64,000 nucleotides of DNA, taken from NCBI GenBank assembly GCA_964035575.1, contig OZ037868.1:1054001-1118000 (forward strand). The letters run 5' to 3'. The notes under the pieces were generated by a model, which saw only the letters and a list, made by a program, of their open reading frames with translations, was not told the DNA's origin and made no database searches. Each line of letters begins with the position of its first letter. Position 1 is the stretch's first letter. The DNA comes from Rhynchopus sp. YZ270_cl-10. Its lineage: Eukaryota; Euglenozoa; Diplonemea; Diplonemida; Diplonemidae. The position numbers and the translations under genes were made by a program. Below are positions 51,508 through 64,000 of this stretch, piece after piece.

Positions 51508-51730
51508 AAGTGTGGACAGGGGACCACGGCGTGGACCGCGCTACAGAGGGGGTACTGAGTGCCGTAGCTCACATGGCGGAATGTTTCAGTGACCGCGATT
51601 TCATCGAGAACTTCACCATCTTCGACATCCGCAGTGCGCCTCTTCTCCCGTTCACAAACGAGACAAACTACGCTGTTCTAGAGCATTTTCATACTTTTCA
51701 ATTTCATAACACTTCCCAACTTTGTGTAGT
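51508..51730 (+). pseudogene. Coding-like tail in a different frame after the LRR gene
   Basis: Directly downstream of the LRR stop, the next frame reads GQIEVWTGDHGVDRATEGVL then SAVAHMAECFSDRDFIENFT and IFDIRSAPLLPFTNETNYAV, with codon usage like the real genes. It may be a lost C-terminal part of the LRR gene or a fragment of another gene joined by rearrangement. No start codon or splice site explains it. Confidence 0.4.
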
Positions 51731-51847
51731 AGAATGTTGTTCGCGTGGCAGACAAGAGAACGAGCCTAGTCGCAGAAAACTCGGCCCGGGAAATTTTTTT
51801 TTGACCACTTTTTGTACAGAAAACCTCTTGTACCCCTAAAATTCCTA

Positions 51848-53206
<1,359 letters not shown>

Positions 53207-56200
53207 ATGGCGGTGGATACGCCTAGCCCGTTGACACAGGTCAACCTTGCTTCGTCGACTCGGCTGGCACCGCTGGGGATTGCTCCTGCTACTCCCGCTC
53301 CTGCTCCTGTTGCTGTTGTTCCTGATCCTGCTGCTCCCGCGCATCCATTGAAGGCACCGGGGAAGGAAAAAGAGGGCAATGTGGACAAGAGTGCCTCAGT
53401 TATGGACACGTCAGGCGCGTTGAGCGAGCCCGAGAGTCCAAAGACATTGGGAGACGATGGGACGTCTGTGTTGGACAGAACAATGGACACATTGCCAACG
53501 GAGGTGTCGGAGGCGCACCCCGAGCCTGCGGTGCGCGAACATCACACAACAGGGAAGCCGGAGGTGACGATTGCAGACCTCGTGAAGTACCTGACGAAGG
53601 ACGTGAACAGCACGCGCCAAAACAAAACGGCGTGCATGTACTTCCTCTTCCTCTTATGCATCACGCTGCTGCTCATCCTCGAACGCCTTATCCTCGAAGA
53701 AGAAACCTTCTTCCGTGACGTCTCCATGCGCACCGCACTGCAGGCAGTCAAATACGACTTCATGGAATCCGATCCGGAGCTCGAGACAGATTTTCTTGAT
53801 AACGTTGAGGATTTGGATTCGTTTTGGAAGTGGACAAAGAGTGCTGTTCAAAACATTTGGCCGGAAGGGACGCTCACCAACGCTATGAAGGATCCGAAGG
53901 ATGGGATGACGTGGACGGGGCCGAACAACGTTCCGCAGGACACGGAGCGGGTTAACATACCACTGGGGTTTATCTTGCTGCGGCAGTTTCGTGTGGATAC
54001 GGAGAAAGACTGCCCAACGGGCTTGAACACACCGTCCGATGCTGCAGCTGCTACTCCCGCTCCCGCTCCTGCGGCTGCGAAAACCACGGGCCCAACATGC
54101 TTCCCCCCATTCAACTCCGACACCGTCAGCACAGCCTCACGAACCCCCACACCCCCAACACTGCCTGCAGAAGACCTGGCCGTCTTTCTCAGCAGCTTCG
54201 ACTGCAACAACAGCCCCAATAAGAAGAAGGGGTCCTTCGTCAACTCGATCCCGCGCGAGGGGGAGGCGACGGTGTTCAGCCAGCCGAGCAAGGCCTTTAG
54301 TGTGCTGCTGTTCACACACAACGACTTGCCCAGTGTCGAAAATATACTTACTGAGCTGGAGAAATCGAACTGGGTGGATGAGGCTACGCGAGGGATCTTT
54401 CTGGAAGCGATCACGTACAACCAGGCCGACTCGAAGTACGTCTTCACGTCTGCGCTTGTGGAGAAGCTTGCGACGAACGCGTACATACCGAGCATCCAGT
54501 CGATTCCGTTCAAGTTCCTTGCGCAGTGGTCCTGGACAGAGCAGGTCACGCTCGGCCTCGACGCGTTCATCTTCATCTTCGTCATCGTCGACTTTCTGGA
54601 ATTCGTTCTCCGCCAAAAGATGGACCGTGACATCCACCAGGCAGCGTCAACAGGACTCTGCGGCGGGGTCAGCCCATGGGCCTTCTTCAGAATGGCGATG
54701 GCGGGTATATACTTTATCACGGCGTATTTTCGCGGGATGTTGGTATGTTTTGCTTTATCGGCATGAGATACACTCTACGTGGGAAAAGTTTAAAAAATAT
54801 ACGACCAGCTGGATTCTCTCCCCCAGATCTGAGGCCTCTTCGTGAGTGAGCTTTTGGACAGTGGAGATTGCAGAGCTGTGGCAACACAACCGAGGCAACC
54901 ATACTACTCCAACAATTTATCAAAAAGAACTGCAATTTTTGAGTTTAAAAAAAGAAGGGAATTATGCAGAAAGTGTTGTTACTATTTGTATGTGCCCCCC
55001 CTCCCCTCACAGTGGTACCTCTCGCTGCAGATCGGGGAGAATTATTACTATGACAACTACGACGAGATCATGCATGATTACGCGTCAGATGCAACAACAG
55101 CGTCGCAGGACCGGGCCGAGATGCTCTGGATGTGGTACAAGATGGCGCAGTATGCGTATCTCTATAGACAGTGGAGCATCAGCGTTTCGGTATGGAGGGG
55201 GGCAAATGTGTCTTTTTGTTTTTTTTTGTCCGGATGGCTGGCATACGTGGGTCAGTCGGAGGGTGTCTGCATTAATAACTTCACTTTTTGTCCAAAAAAA
55301 AAAAAAAAAAAAAAAAAGACCGCATAGAATCAGGCTTTGCGCTAATTTTTGGCCCTTGGCCCGGGATTTTTGGATATTTTTGTGGTGCGTTTTTTTTTTG
55401 CAAACCGGGGTTTCCTTAAGAAAACCAGAGAATCCCATATTGCACAGTAAGGGTACTTTAGAGTGTTTTTGTATACACATGTGACCCCACCGTGGAGAGC
55501 AATCGGCTCGCGCAATCAAAAGAAAGCAGAGAAAAGGGAAAAGAAAAAAAGAAAAAAGTTGCGTACCGTGCGCCTGCGGCGCTACCTGTTCACTACCCTA
55601 CTTTATTTCTAAATATGATGTACTTATGTACACTGTTCATTTTCTTTTGAGTACGACAATGCGCTGCTGAACCGTCTCCACCCTCGCTGCGTGAGAGCAA
55701 CCGTCCTGGTTTTTGTTCTCACTCTTCTCTGTGGTCACAGAAACCCCATAGCTTCTTCAGTACATTGGTGTTTCCAGTCAAAACACCACAATTTCACGCC
55801 AAGTTGGGTTTTCAGACTGAAAATGACCCTTGTTTACGGTATGGGTTCATATTTTGCGAAAATTTAAGTCACTGAAATTTTGCCCATTTTTCCGTATATC
55901 CCCCACCACAAGCCGGGATTGGTTCGGAAATACCACAAAACGACCTCTTGGGCAGAAAAAAAAAAAAAAAAAAAAAAAAAGGAAATTTACGCACTTTTTG
56001 AGACCGGGGTTTCCTTACTAAAACCAGAGGAATCTCATATTTCATAGTAAGGGTACTTTAGAGTGTTTTTGGACACACATGTGACCCCACCGTGGAGAGC
56101 AATCGGCTCGCGCAATCAAAAGAAAGCAGATAAAAGGGAAAAGAAAAAAAGAAAAAAGTTGGGTACCGTGCGCCTGCGGCGCTACCTGTTGCCAACAGCC

Positions 56201-58386
56201 AGTCAAAAACACCACAATTTCATCTGAATTTGGGTTTTCAGACTGAAAATGCCCCTTGTTTAGGAGTACGGGTTCATATTTTGTGAAAATTTAAGTCACT
56301 AAAATTTTGTCCATTTTCCCGAATATGCCCCACCACAGCGCGGGATTGGCTCGGAAATGCCACAAAACACTGTTTTTTCACCCCCAGACGTAACCCTATT
56401 TGAGGTGCGTTTTTTTGGGCCCGGAACACGATTTTTCAGATTTTTTTCCAAAAGTTAGCGCGAAGCCTGCATAGAATCCTTAGCCTATGTCAGCGTTGTG
56501 TTGATACAACAAAAGCAACACAAAGCCCGTATCCTCGCTCATCCTTTATGTCTCTAACAACAGGCTACCGTCGTGCTGTGCTACCTCCGTGTGTTTTCCT
56601 TTCTCCAGTACTACGAGCTTGCAAACATCTTGACAGAAACAATCAAGCTGGCAGTGGCAGAGCTGGTGGGTGTTATGTATGTATTCCCTGCATGTTTTAC
56701 TTCCATTCTTGAATACCCACCTGATTTTTACCTCGCGTATAGGCCCGTATAGGCCAAACCCCACCCATTTTCCCCAGCCTTTACGCGCCTATACGCGGGG
56801 TAAAATCAGGTGGGATAATCAAGCATTGACAAATAGAAATGGAAACGACGGATGACACTTTAGGATTTGGTTTTTCACATAACATACCTCATCTGTGATA
56901 TAAACACAAATCTTTTGCGATAGGCATTGTTTTTTCCCTCCTCACTCACTCACACTTCAACAGTTTCCTCGGATCCATTGTGATTGTGGGATACGCCATC
57001 ACAGCAAACCTGCTGTACGGAAGCGACATCGAGGACTTCAAACATTTCATGCAGTCGCTCTACACGCTCCTGCGGTCGATGGTCTCCGGCGAAGTCGAGC
57101 AGCTCCCCGAGATGGTCCGTGTCTACAAATGGGAGTCCCGCTTTGTTGTCTTGACCTACCAGATGCTTGTTTGGCTGGTTCTTTTGAACATGATTCTTGC
57201 CATCATATCAGGAGCCTTCGTCCAGGTACAGGAAGGGATGAACACTTCGTCGGGAGATTACAGTCCGATGCACACACTGAAGGCATGGTTTGCGGTGAAG
57301 TTTTCGTTTTTGATTCCAGCAACGAACAGCACCGAGGTTGACGTCTCGGACGAACCTGCCGTTACACGAGCGGCTACCGATAGCAGAACATCCGCTGCCT
57401 CCACTTCACGCCAGGATATGTCCCTCGCACCGGTACAGGCACCTCAACGGAGCACCGACTACGTCTCTACAAGGATCCTCGCAGTGCAACAACTCCGCTC
57501 TGCCTTTGAAAGCGGAAAATTCAAGAAAGACGGAGCTGACAAAGCGCTCGAAGTATACGACGAAAAGAAAGCCGCCGAGGAGATTGTCACACAAGACATG
57601 TTCATCGAAGTGGTTTGCAGGCAAGGTGCTGTCCCCTTAACTGTAAAAGAGGTGCAATGGATCTTCGACCGCGCCGGGCAAGAGGTCAGCGCAAACAACC
57701 GTTCCATCAATAAAGGCGACAAATGGGCGCAGGGGTTTACAACTTCGTTGAAGAAATTGCAGGAGGAAGGGGAGTACATCGGGAGTGCGTTGAGATCGGC
57801 TTATCAGTTGCCTGCGTCGATTGAGAGTCAAGGGGAGTTGGGGAAAGGAACGGATAAGGCAGCGGAGCAGATGAAGGAGATGGAGGAGGTGATTGCGAGG
57901 CTGCATGAATCGTTGAAAAAGGCGTCAGAAGCGACCGCATTGGAGGCATTGCAAAATGCGATATTGTCCTTAGAAGAGGAGGTCGATGCCAGCAAGGTGA
58001 TCCTCGCGAAAGACCAACTGCAGCAGCAAAAACTCAAGCTTGACCCAACAATCACCGCTCTAAAGAAAATGATCACCCTCAGCATGAAGCAGGTAACCGC
58101 TGAGGTGCGTTCAGGCACCCTCGCAGGAAAGTCCGAGGCACCCCCAGAAGTCTTCCCCGTAACGGAAGAGTTTGTGCGCAGCCCCACCACAGTAGCAGAT
58201 AAAAACGCACTACCAGGTCTCCCTTCTCTAGTCATGGCTGCAGAAAAGTTTCGATATCCCGAAGCAGGGGATGCGACAGAGGCAAAAGTGCAGTTCGCTC
58301 TCAATACCTCAAAGCCCAGCAGAAAAAGGGAGAGGAAGGGGAAGGGAAAGGAGAAGGCGAAGGAGGAGAAGAAGGAAGGGGAGTGA
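53207..58386 (+). CDS. Polycystin-type (PKD2/TRP-like) cation channel, four exons
   Basis: Exons 53207-54742, 55013-55189, 56564-56676 and 56964-58386 give 1082 residues. All three introns start GTATG and every join keeps frame. Residues ~1-140 are a disordered cytosolic part. TM1 is ~142-164 (FLFLLCITLLLILERLIL). Next comes a large ~280-residue extracellular loop, as in polycystins. TM2 is ~447-470 (DAFIFIFVIVDFLEFVLR), followed by TM3 and TM4. The family-typical linker LRVFSFLQYYELANILTETI follows, then VIFLGSIVIVGYAITANLLY (S5), pore loop DFKHFMQSLYTLLRSMVSGE, and S6 VLLNMILAIISGAFV. The C-terminal ~330 residues have a helical region and a coiled coil (EEVDASKVILAKDQLQQQKL), as in PKD2 assembly domains. 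It probably conducts Ca2+/Na+ in a ciliary/flagellar or plasma membrane. The acidic GEVE after the filter agrees with cation selectivity. Confidence 0.9.
54743..55012 (+). other. Intron 1 of the channel gene, carrying a family E repeat
   Basis: 270 nt, GTATGT to CCCCTCACAG, phase 0. A family E unit (GTGGAGATTGCAGAG, GGCAACACAACCGAGGCAAC) occupies 54861-54927. Confidence 0.88.
55190..56563 (+). other. Intron 2 of the channel gene, carrying family C and an hAT-like element
   Basis: 1374 nt, GTATGG to TCTAACAACAG, phase 0. A family C copy lies at 55225-55290 and the hAT-like element fills 55331-56469. Without the element and its duplication the intron would be about 227 nt, like its neighbours. 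Confidence 0.85.
55331..56469. mobile_element. hAT-like element with 8-bp duplication CATAGAAT, inside an intron
   Basis: The left end is CAGGCTTTGCGCTAATTTTTGG and the right end, inverted, is CAGGCTTCGCGCTAACTTTTGG. CATAGAAT is exact on both sides (55323-55330 and 56470-56477). The interior is an imperfect direct duplication of ~600 bp: GGGTACTTTAGAGTGTTTTT, CCACCGTGGAGAGCAATCGG and GTGCGCCTGCGGCGC occur at 55450-55585 and again at 56047-56188. It also has two shared-module copies (~55855 and ~56275). There is no transposase; non-autonomous. Confidence 0.85.
56716..56814. mobile_element. Foldback element with CCCACCTGATTTT ends
   Basis: The left arm CCCACCTGATTTTTACC, then GCGTATAGGC, pairs with GCCTATACGCGGGGTAAAAT then CAGGTGGG. 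99 bp. ATA lies on both outer sides, a possible 3-bp duplication. Confidence 0.6.
56815..56925 (+). repeat. Dispersed repeat family D, intronic copy
   Basis: ATAATCAAGCATTGACAAAT, AGAAATGGAAACGACGG and AACACAAATCTTTTGCG match 8213-8350. It ends 38 nt before the intron's 3' splice site. Confidence 0.65.
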
Positions 58387-58734
58387 TCTAGTGGGATGTG
58401 AGGGGTGATATTTCTCAGGGTGGGGGGGAGAGTGTGTGAGAAGTGTGTGCATTTTTAACAGATGCTGCAGACAAGAAATTAGACAAAAAAAATTGAAAAA
58501 TGCAATGAAACGTAGTAAAAAAAGGGGTGGTTGTCGTTTTTTTGTTTTGTTTTGTTTCTCCCCCCGCAGAGAACCGGTGCCGACATCTGCAGTGGTGTTG
58601 ACACTGCCCCTGTCGGACTTCGTTCTTCGTTCTTTGTTCGGGGTTCCTTCCCCCGCGCAGCTCGTGTCCCGCTCTGAAGAAAAAAGAAAGTGGGGGTTGT
58701 GTTCAAGGTTTTTGGGGTCTATTTCGTGAAATAG

Positions 58735-58793
58735 GTTCCGGCTGTGAGACCATCTTACCAGGTTCATCTTACCAACCTTTCTTTCTTCTCTAG
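58735..58793 (+). repeat. Splice-linked hairpin repeat, family A-like (59-nt GT...AG unit)
   Basis: Preceded by ATAG, it starts GTTCCGGCTGTGAGACC, has TCATCTTACCAACC and a pyrimidine tract, and ends TTCTCTAG, 60 nt before the start codon at 58854. Confidence 0.55.
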
Positions 58794-58853
58794 GGGGGGA
58801 CAAATTATCCGACCGTTCACTACACTAGCAGACCACTGCAGGAACACTGAACA

Positions 58854-59984
58854 ATGTTTGATGGTTTTACACCTGCTTCCCAAGGTCCCAAGGGCAAGGG
58901 CAAGGGCCTAGGCAAGGGCAAAGGCAAGGGCAAAGTCAAAGTCAAAGCACAAGGCAAAGTCACAAGAAAAGGCGCAGTAACAGGAAAGGGGAAGGGAAGG
59001 GGGAAAGGAAAAGGCACTCCAGCAGCTGCGCCTGCAGCACCTGCCTTCCATCTGACCCCACAGCAGCAACAGCCAGCGCAGGGCGGGTTTGGTGGGTTTG
59101 GTGCACAGCCTGTACAGCAACCACCAGCACCGGGAGGGCTTAGCGCAGTGTCACAGCCACAGGGAGGGCTAAGTGGCTTCGGCGCACCACAACAGCAGCC
59201 AGCACAGAGCGGTGCGTTTGGTGCACAGCCACAGGGAGGGTTCGCCCCAGCTCCACAGCCTTTCGAATTTGGTAGGATTGCCAAGGGAAAGGGACGGGGA
59301 CGGGGACGGGGTCCACCACGCAAGACTGCCACGAAGCGCCGGGGAGCACAGCCGACCAACGACAACGACACACCACACCCCACATCCTCCGCGAGCGACA
59401 TCCCTGCGGGGCGTGTACGTTCATGGATGAAGGAGACCCTTGGGAAGAAGTCGAACCTGGCCTCCGCCTCTGGTGTGCACATGGCAGACTTCCTCACACA
59501 CCGTCTACAGAGCACCCTGCAGACTGCCGCCTCTGCTGTGAAGGAGGGGACATACAGCAACATAAACGAAGCACTTCGCAAAGGCATGCACGTCCCGCAC
59601 ACCAACGAGGCGGTGTGGGGGGCGTCTGCAGGGTACAGGGTGCTGCCAAGCGAGACGCCCGCACTTCCAGCAGCAACCTTTGCACGCACGGCAAAGCAGA
59701 TGTACACTGAGGACACGAAAGATGTGAGGCGTTTTTCTGCAAAAGGGTTGTACACCCTGCAGCGTCTTGCAGAAGGGTTTGTGAGGGATCTGTACCACGC
59801 GGCCGCTAAGGTGCAGCCAAAGAAGGTGACCGTGACAAAGAGCCACGTCGACGCAGCGGCGCACATCCGTACCTTCCCTTGCCGCATCGTGGGTGATCCG
59901 GTTGAGCGGAGGTCTCGTGCAGGGGTAGTGAAACGCAACACAAAAACAACCAAAAAACGCGCCAAACCCGTTCAAAAAAAATAG
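58854..59984 (+). CDS. FG-repeat protein with C-terminal histone-fold region
   Basis: 376 residues, one exon. Residues ~10-60 are Gly-Lys repeats (GKGKGKGKVKVK). Residues ~75-145 are Gln/Gly/Pro-rich with FG motifs (GGFGGFGAQP, LSGFGAPQ, GAFGAQPQGGF), as in FG nucleoporins. A second basic patch, KGKGRGRGRGPPRKTATKRR, follows. Residues ~270-337 resemble a histone fold of the H3 class: LPAATFARTAKQMYTED, then RRFSAKGLYTLQRLAEGFV (compare H3 RFQSSAVMALQEASEAYLV), then KKVTVTKSHVDAAAHI (compare H3 KRVTIMPKDIQLARRI). The fold assignment is by pattern only. It could be a divergent H3/CENP-A-like protein, a TAF/NF-Y-type subunit or a new chromatin protein; nuclear location is likely. A splice-acceptor-like TCTCTAG lies 60 nt upstream of the ATG. 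Confidence 0.75.
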   Translation: MFDGFTPASQGPKGKGKGLGKGKGKGKVKVKAQGKVTRKGAVTGKGKGRGKGKGTPAAAPAAPAFHLTPQQQQPAQGGFGGFGAQPVQQPPAPGGLSAVSQPQGGLSGFGAPQQQPAQSGAFGAQPQGGFAPAPQPFEFGRIAKGKGRGRGRGPPRKTATKRRGAQPTNDNDTPHPTSSASDIPAGRVRSWMKETLGKKSNLASASGVHMADFLTHRLQSTLQTAASAVKEGTYSNINEALRKGMHVPHTNEAVWGASAGYRVLPSETPALPAATFARTAKQMYTEDTKDVRRFSAKGLYTLQRLAEGFVRDLYHAAAKVQPKKVTVTKSHVDAAAHIRTFPCRIVGDPVERRSRAGVVKRNTKTTKKRAKPVQKK

Positions 59985-60505
59985 AATTAGAGAAGGAATT
60001 GGGGCGTTATTTTTTTGTGGCTTTTTTAAAAAATAACAAATGTGGTTTTGAAAAAGAAAATCCCCACTATAATCTCTGATGCGCAAGGATTGCACCGTTC
60101 TGCAAAGCAACCCTGGCACTTGAACAGAACCCACCCCTCTTGGCGGGGATGATGGCCAGGTGCAACAAAGAAACGTTAGGGGTGGGGGAACCCGGGTGGG
60201 GGGTGGGAGGGGTGCCCAGGAGTCCATTCCAAACGTTGTAGCAAAACCTTTCCTCCTACTCCTACACCTGTTGCCCCCCTCTTGCACAGACCCTTATACC
60301 TTGGTACTCAAACAACCCCACTCCTGTAGGGAGGCCATTATCGCTTCTCGGCAAGAACCACTGTGTGCGGAGTTGGTTTTTGGTTGTCCTTTTTTTTGCC
60401 CTCTATTCTTCTGCAGCAAACAAACGTAGACTAAAAATACCGTTTTTTAAAATTCTAGACTGATGAAAACACCTGACATCCCACATCCCCCACCCTCAGA
60501 GCTTC
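59985..60505. other. Spacer
   Basis: A GGGTGGGGGGTGGGAGGGGTG stretch at ~60180 and C-rich sequence ending CCACCCTCAG at 60499, a likely splice acceptor 6 nt before the next ATG. No gene seen. Confidence 0.45.
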
Positions 60506-63108
<2,603 letters not shown>

Positions 63109-63543
63109 ATGTGAAAAGCACAACGGCAAAGACCCAAACCAGCCTCGTCTCCCCTCCGGACTTACATAGCATAGCGAAGAAGAAAGTTACCCCTCTTGTA
63201 GCGTCTTATATCTCTTCGGGATGAGTGTGTGCTCGGAAGTATTCTAGCCTTTTCAAAATGCGATGGCATTTTGAGTAGAATGGAGGGGTTGTCGAGGCAA
63301 TAACAAAAAAAAAGGAAAACGATGTCTTCTGTCGACAATTCTTTCACAATATTTAGAGATATCCCATTTTTTAACCCCCCCCTCTTCCCTTCCCTCCACC
63401 CCATGTACTGACATTTTTTTGTTTTGTTTTTGTTCCAAGAAATAATGAAAAAAAAAGTCCACTCATTTCGCATTTTCAAGACCTACCTACCACACACCAA
63501 TCCACTTCCAACAGATATTACTACAAAGACTTAAAACAAAAAA
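63109..63543. other. Spacer
   Basis: No element recognised. It ends with ACTTCCAACAG at ~63513, a probable splice acceptor 31 nt before the next start. Confidence 0.45.
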
Positions 63544-64000
63544 ATGGTTTTCTTCGACACAGTGAAGCAGGTTGGGTTCTACGGAGCGTACCACAACAAC
63601 AAGACCAACCAGATTATCCACTTTTTTTTTATTCCAATGATTTTGTGGACATTCTTCTCCATGCTCGCACACGTTGAGGTAGACGTGCCTGTGGTGGGGG
63701 AGATGCTCGGGATGGGTCCCATGCCACTGTCGTACCCAATGGCAGCTTTCTATGCAGGGTTTTACCTTATGCTTGACCTGCCTGTGGGGTTGGTGTGTGC
63801 TGCGATTCTTGGTGTCTTTGGGATTACCTCGACCGACTTCGCGCGCGACTATGAGAACAGTCTCGAAAAGGCCTTTGCGCTGCACTGCGTCGCATGGACC
63901 ATCCAGTTCCTCGGCCATGCCGTCTTCGAGAAGCGTGCCCCCGCGCTCAAGGAGTCGATCCTGCAGGCCTTCCTCCTTGCGCCCTTCTTTGTGGCGATGG
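63544..64000 (+). CDS. Mpo1/DUF962-family protein, 5' part (runs off the window)
   Basis: 152 codons are visible and the gene continues beyond 64000. The hallmarks of the DUF962/Mpo1 family are present. The N-terminal YGAYHNNKTNQIIHFFFIPM holds the His residues expected to bind iron. The second conserved block is IQFLGHAVFEKRAPAL, with GH and E-R. Four hydrophobic segments fit the polytopic ER membrane layout. In yeast, Mpo1 is an Fe2+-dependent dioxygenase that shortens 2-hydroxy fatty acids by one carbon in phytosphingosine breakdown; the same role is inferred here. The ATG lies 31 nt after ACTTCCAACAG. Confidence 0.88.
   Translation, partial: MVFFDTVKQVGFYGAYHNNKTNQIIHFFFIPMILWTFFSMLAHVEVDVPVVGEMLGMGPMPLSYPMAAFYAGFYLMLDLPVGLVCAAILGVFGITSTDFARDYENSLEKAFALHCVAWTIQFLGHAVFEKRAPALKESILQAFLLAPFFVAM

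Larger units (their letters stand above)
56677..56963 (+). other. Intron 3 of the channel gene, carrying a foldback element and family D
   Basis: 287 nt, GTATGT to CACTTCAACAG. It splits an Ile codon after two bases. The foldback element at 56716-56814 and the family D copy from 56815 fill most of it. Confidence 0.85.

Noticed and set aside
58820-59965. 381-codon antisense ORF opposite the FG/histone-fold gene
   Set aside because: Mirror of a low-complexity GK/PQ-rich sequence; the sense frame has the domain match and the upstream splice-like AG.

Overview
This window is nuclear DNA from a protist eukaryote. The best fit is a euglenozoan, most likely a diplonemid-like lineage. All fourteen protein genes that I trust lie on the + strand across 64 kb. 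Most are single-exon. Nearly all start a short way after a pyrimidine tract ending in AG, which is what spliced-leader addition to polycistronic transcripts would look like. Introns are few but clear: eight were placed by reading frame, and every one begins GTATG and ends AG. The spacers are full of homopolymer runs, short tandem arrays and small mobile elements. The euglenozoan assignment is inference; I saw no spliced-leader RNA or rRNA to confirm it.

Layout. 0.2-5.7 kb: a basic, serine-rich protein with one intron and a coiled-coil protein with a C-terminal membrane hairpin. 9.4 kb: a selenocysteine tRNA gene inside a duplicated segment, followed by a ubiquitin-like/WD40 protein. 12-21.6 kb: a probable mitochondrial protein, a cysteine-rich type I membrane protein, an EF-hand protein and a CCCH plus RING-H2 protein, with the relic of a hAT/DUF659 transposase between two of them (14.2-14.9 kb). 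21.6-34.7 kb: a 13-kb gene-free field of nested repeats. 34.8-40.9 kb: a secreted double WD40 protein and a three-exon PDZ protein. 40.9-46.7 kb: a second repeat field. 46.7-64 kb: a small two-exon protein, a ubiquitin-like/leucine-rich-repeat protein, a four-exon polycystin (PKD2/TRP-type) channel, a protein joining FG-type repeats to a histone-fold region, an EF-hand/SHOCT/polyQ/WW protein, and the start of an Mpo1/DUF962 enzyme.

Repeats. I could delimit several TIR elements with target-site duplications: a PIF/Harbinger-like one that carries a 7-bp satellite, four hAT-like ones, and one Tc1/mariner-like one. There are also foldback elements, two related ~55-nt retroposon-like families with A-rich tails, a ~205-nt structured element present three times, and clusters of GGGTACCCC palindromes. 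Five very regular short-period arrays (6, 7, 8, 9 and 6 bp) are present, one of them coding polyglutamine. A family of ~50-75-nt hairpin units recurs just upstream of proven or probable 3' splice sites.

The most interesting points are this splice-site-linked repeat family, an internal module shared by DNA elements with unrelated ends, the FG-repeat/histone-fold protein, and the tRNA-Sec segment duplicated in front of two ubiquitin-like-domain genes. I recognised no retrovirus-like, Polinton-like or other virus-derived element.
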